The notes below the pieces were generated by a model. That model saw nothing but the letters and a program-made list of their open reading frames with translations, searched no databases and was not told where the DNA came from. Made by a program: the position numbers and the translations under genes. Shown here piece by piece: positions 63,460 to 64,000 of a DNA stretch of 64,000 nt (position 1 is its first letter; each line of letters starts with the position of its first letter). Origin of the DNA: Coffea arabica (Eukaryota > Streptophyta > Magnoliopsida > Gentianales > Rubiaceae); assembly GCF_036785885.1 (NCBI RefSeq), contig NC_092323.1, positions 15,756,501 to 15,820,500 on the forward strand, in the 5' to 3' direction.

Positions 63460-64000
63460 TTATTGCAACTAGAATACCTGACTCATGGAGTAGCATATAT
63501 CTCTAACTACATAAAGCGCCGAAGGGTTGGCAACAGTGATTTCCACTGGTTATTTTGTAATTTGAGGGTTGATTTTGTCCTCATTTGTCTTTGTAGGTGT
63601 GATGGAACTCATTGTGGGGTCATCTCTGTTTCATGCTTGTCGGCCATAGGTTCTAAATTTTGGTCGCCTTATTCCAATTTTACCCTTTTACACTGGTTTC
63701 GTTGTTGTTTCTCTATAGATTTTGGCCTTTTTTGTCTTTTTATTGCAAATAATATTTTTAGTGGTTGGCCCGTTGCCTGCTGCATATGTCTGCCCAGATT
63801 TATTGGACCTCTCACGGTTTTTGCGAAATCTTTTCTGGTCTGCCACCTTATTATGTTGGTCCACTATGTTTGGGTTTCGGACATAAGAAAAATACCACTA
63901 TATCCATCCATATATAGCAAAAAATATATATATGATATGCAAACAAAATCAGCAACTTTGGCTGCCAAATTACTCTTCACAGGTTAAATAGTACCAGCAA
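63460..64000. other. Right edge, no supported gene
   Basis: A plus-strand open frame of 174 codons (63463-63987) is the longest here. It has irregular, Cys/Phe-rich composition with no recognisable domain. It may be chance or part of a repeat that continues outside the window. Confidence 0.4.

Noticed and set aside
63463-63987. 174-codon plus-strand frame at the right edge
   Set aside because: No recognisable domain, irregular Cys/Phe/Ile-rich composition, and no splice-compatible extension visible. It may be chance in a repeat, so it is kept only as a note in the edge region.

Overview
This 64 kb window is nuclear DNA of a flowering plant, most likely a eudicot. The evidence is the AT-rich composition, short spliceosomal GT-AG introns, plant-only gene families (class III peroxidases, WAT1/nodulin MtN21 transporter, GT-2-type trihelix factor) and a typical plant mix of MITEs, SINEs, a LINE and small LTR fossils. 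I cannot name the species from the sequence alone.

Layout. (1) 1-7577, minus: most of a DUF676-type serine lipase/esterase gene in 8 exons; its 3' end lies outside the window. (2) 9559-10995 and 17081-19976, plus: a tandem pair of two-exon genes for small, acidic, probably N-myristoylated and S-acylated disordered proteins. They share a 48-nt upstream block at almost the same distance from the start codon. A decayed relic of exon 2 of the same family lies at 27387-27555. (3) 20988-23625, minus: WAT1-related EamA transporter in 7 exons. (4) 28344-34886, plus: J-domain protein with a predicted mitochondrial N-terminus, 7 exons including one of 30 nt. (5) 36929-37516, minus: intronless small membrane protein. 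(6) 40817-42895: 5'-truncated LINE (minus) split by a solo LTR that has a perfect 5-bp target duplication. (7) 43240-43355: a short SINE piece with a 15-bp target duplication. (8) 46568-47967 and 51477-52801, minus: a tandem pair of four-exon class III peroxidases, separated by a broken Ty1/copia-like element. (9) 55175-57223, minus: a trihelix GT-2/GTL1-like transcription factor with two DNA-binding domains. (10) 57224-64000: gene-poor DNA with MITEs.

The genes do not form an operon or an obvious biosynthetic cluster. The two local duplications (acylated acidic proteins and peroxidases) are the main shared theme. The transposon layer includes a MITE family with several copies, two of which have exact 9-bp target duplications. 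Exon boundaries were worked out by hand from GT-AG sites, reading-phase continuity and family knowledge. All eight gene models keep an open frame across every junction. No known or new defence or biosynthetic system is evident. The most unusual item is the tandem acylated acidic protein family with its shared promoter block and relic third copy.
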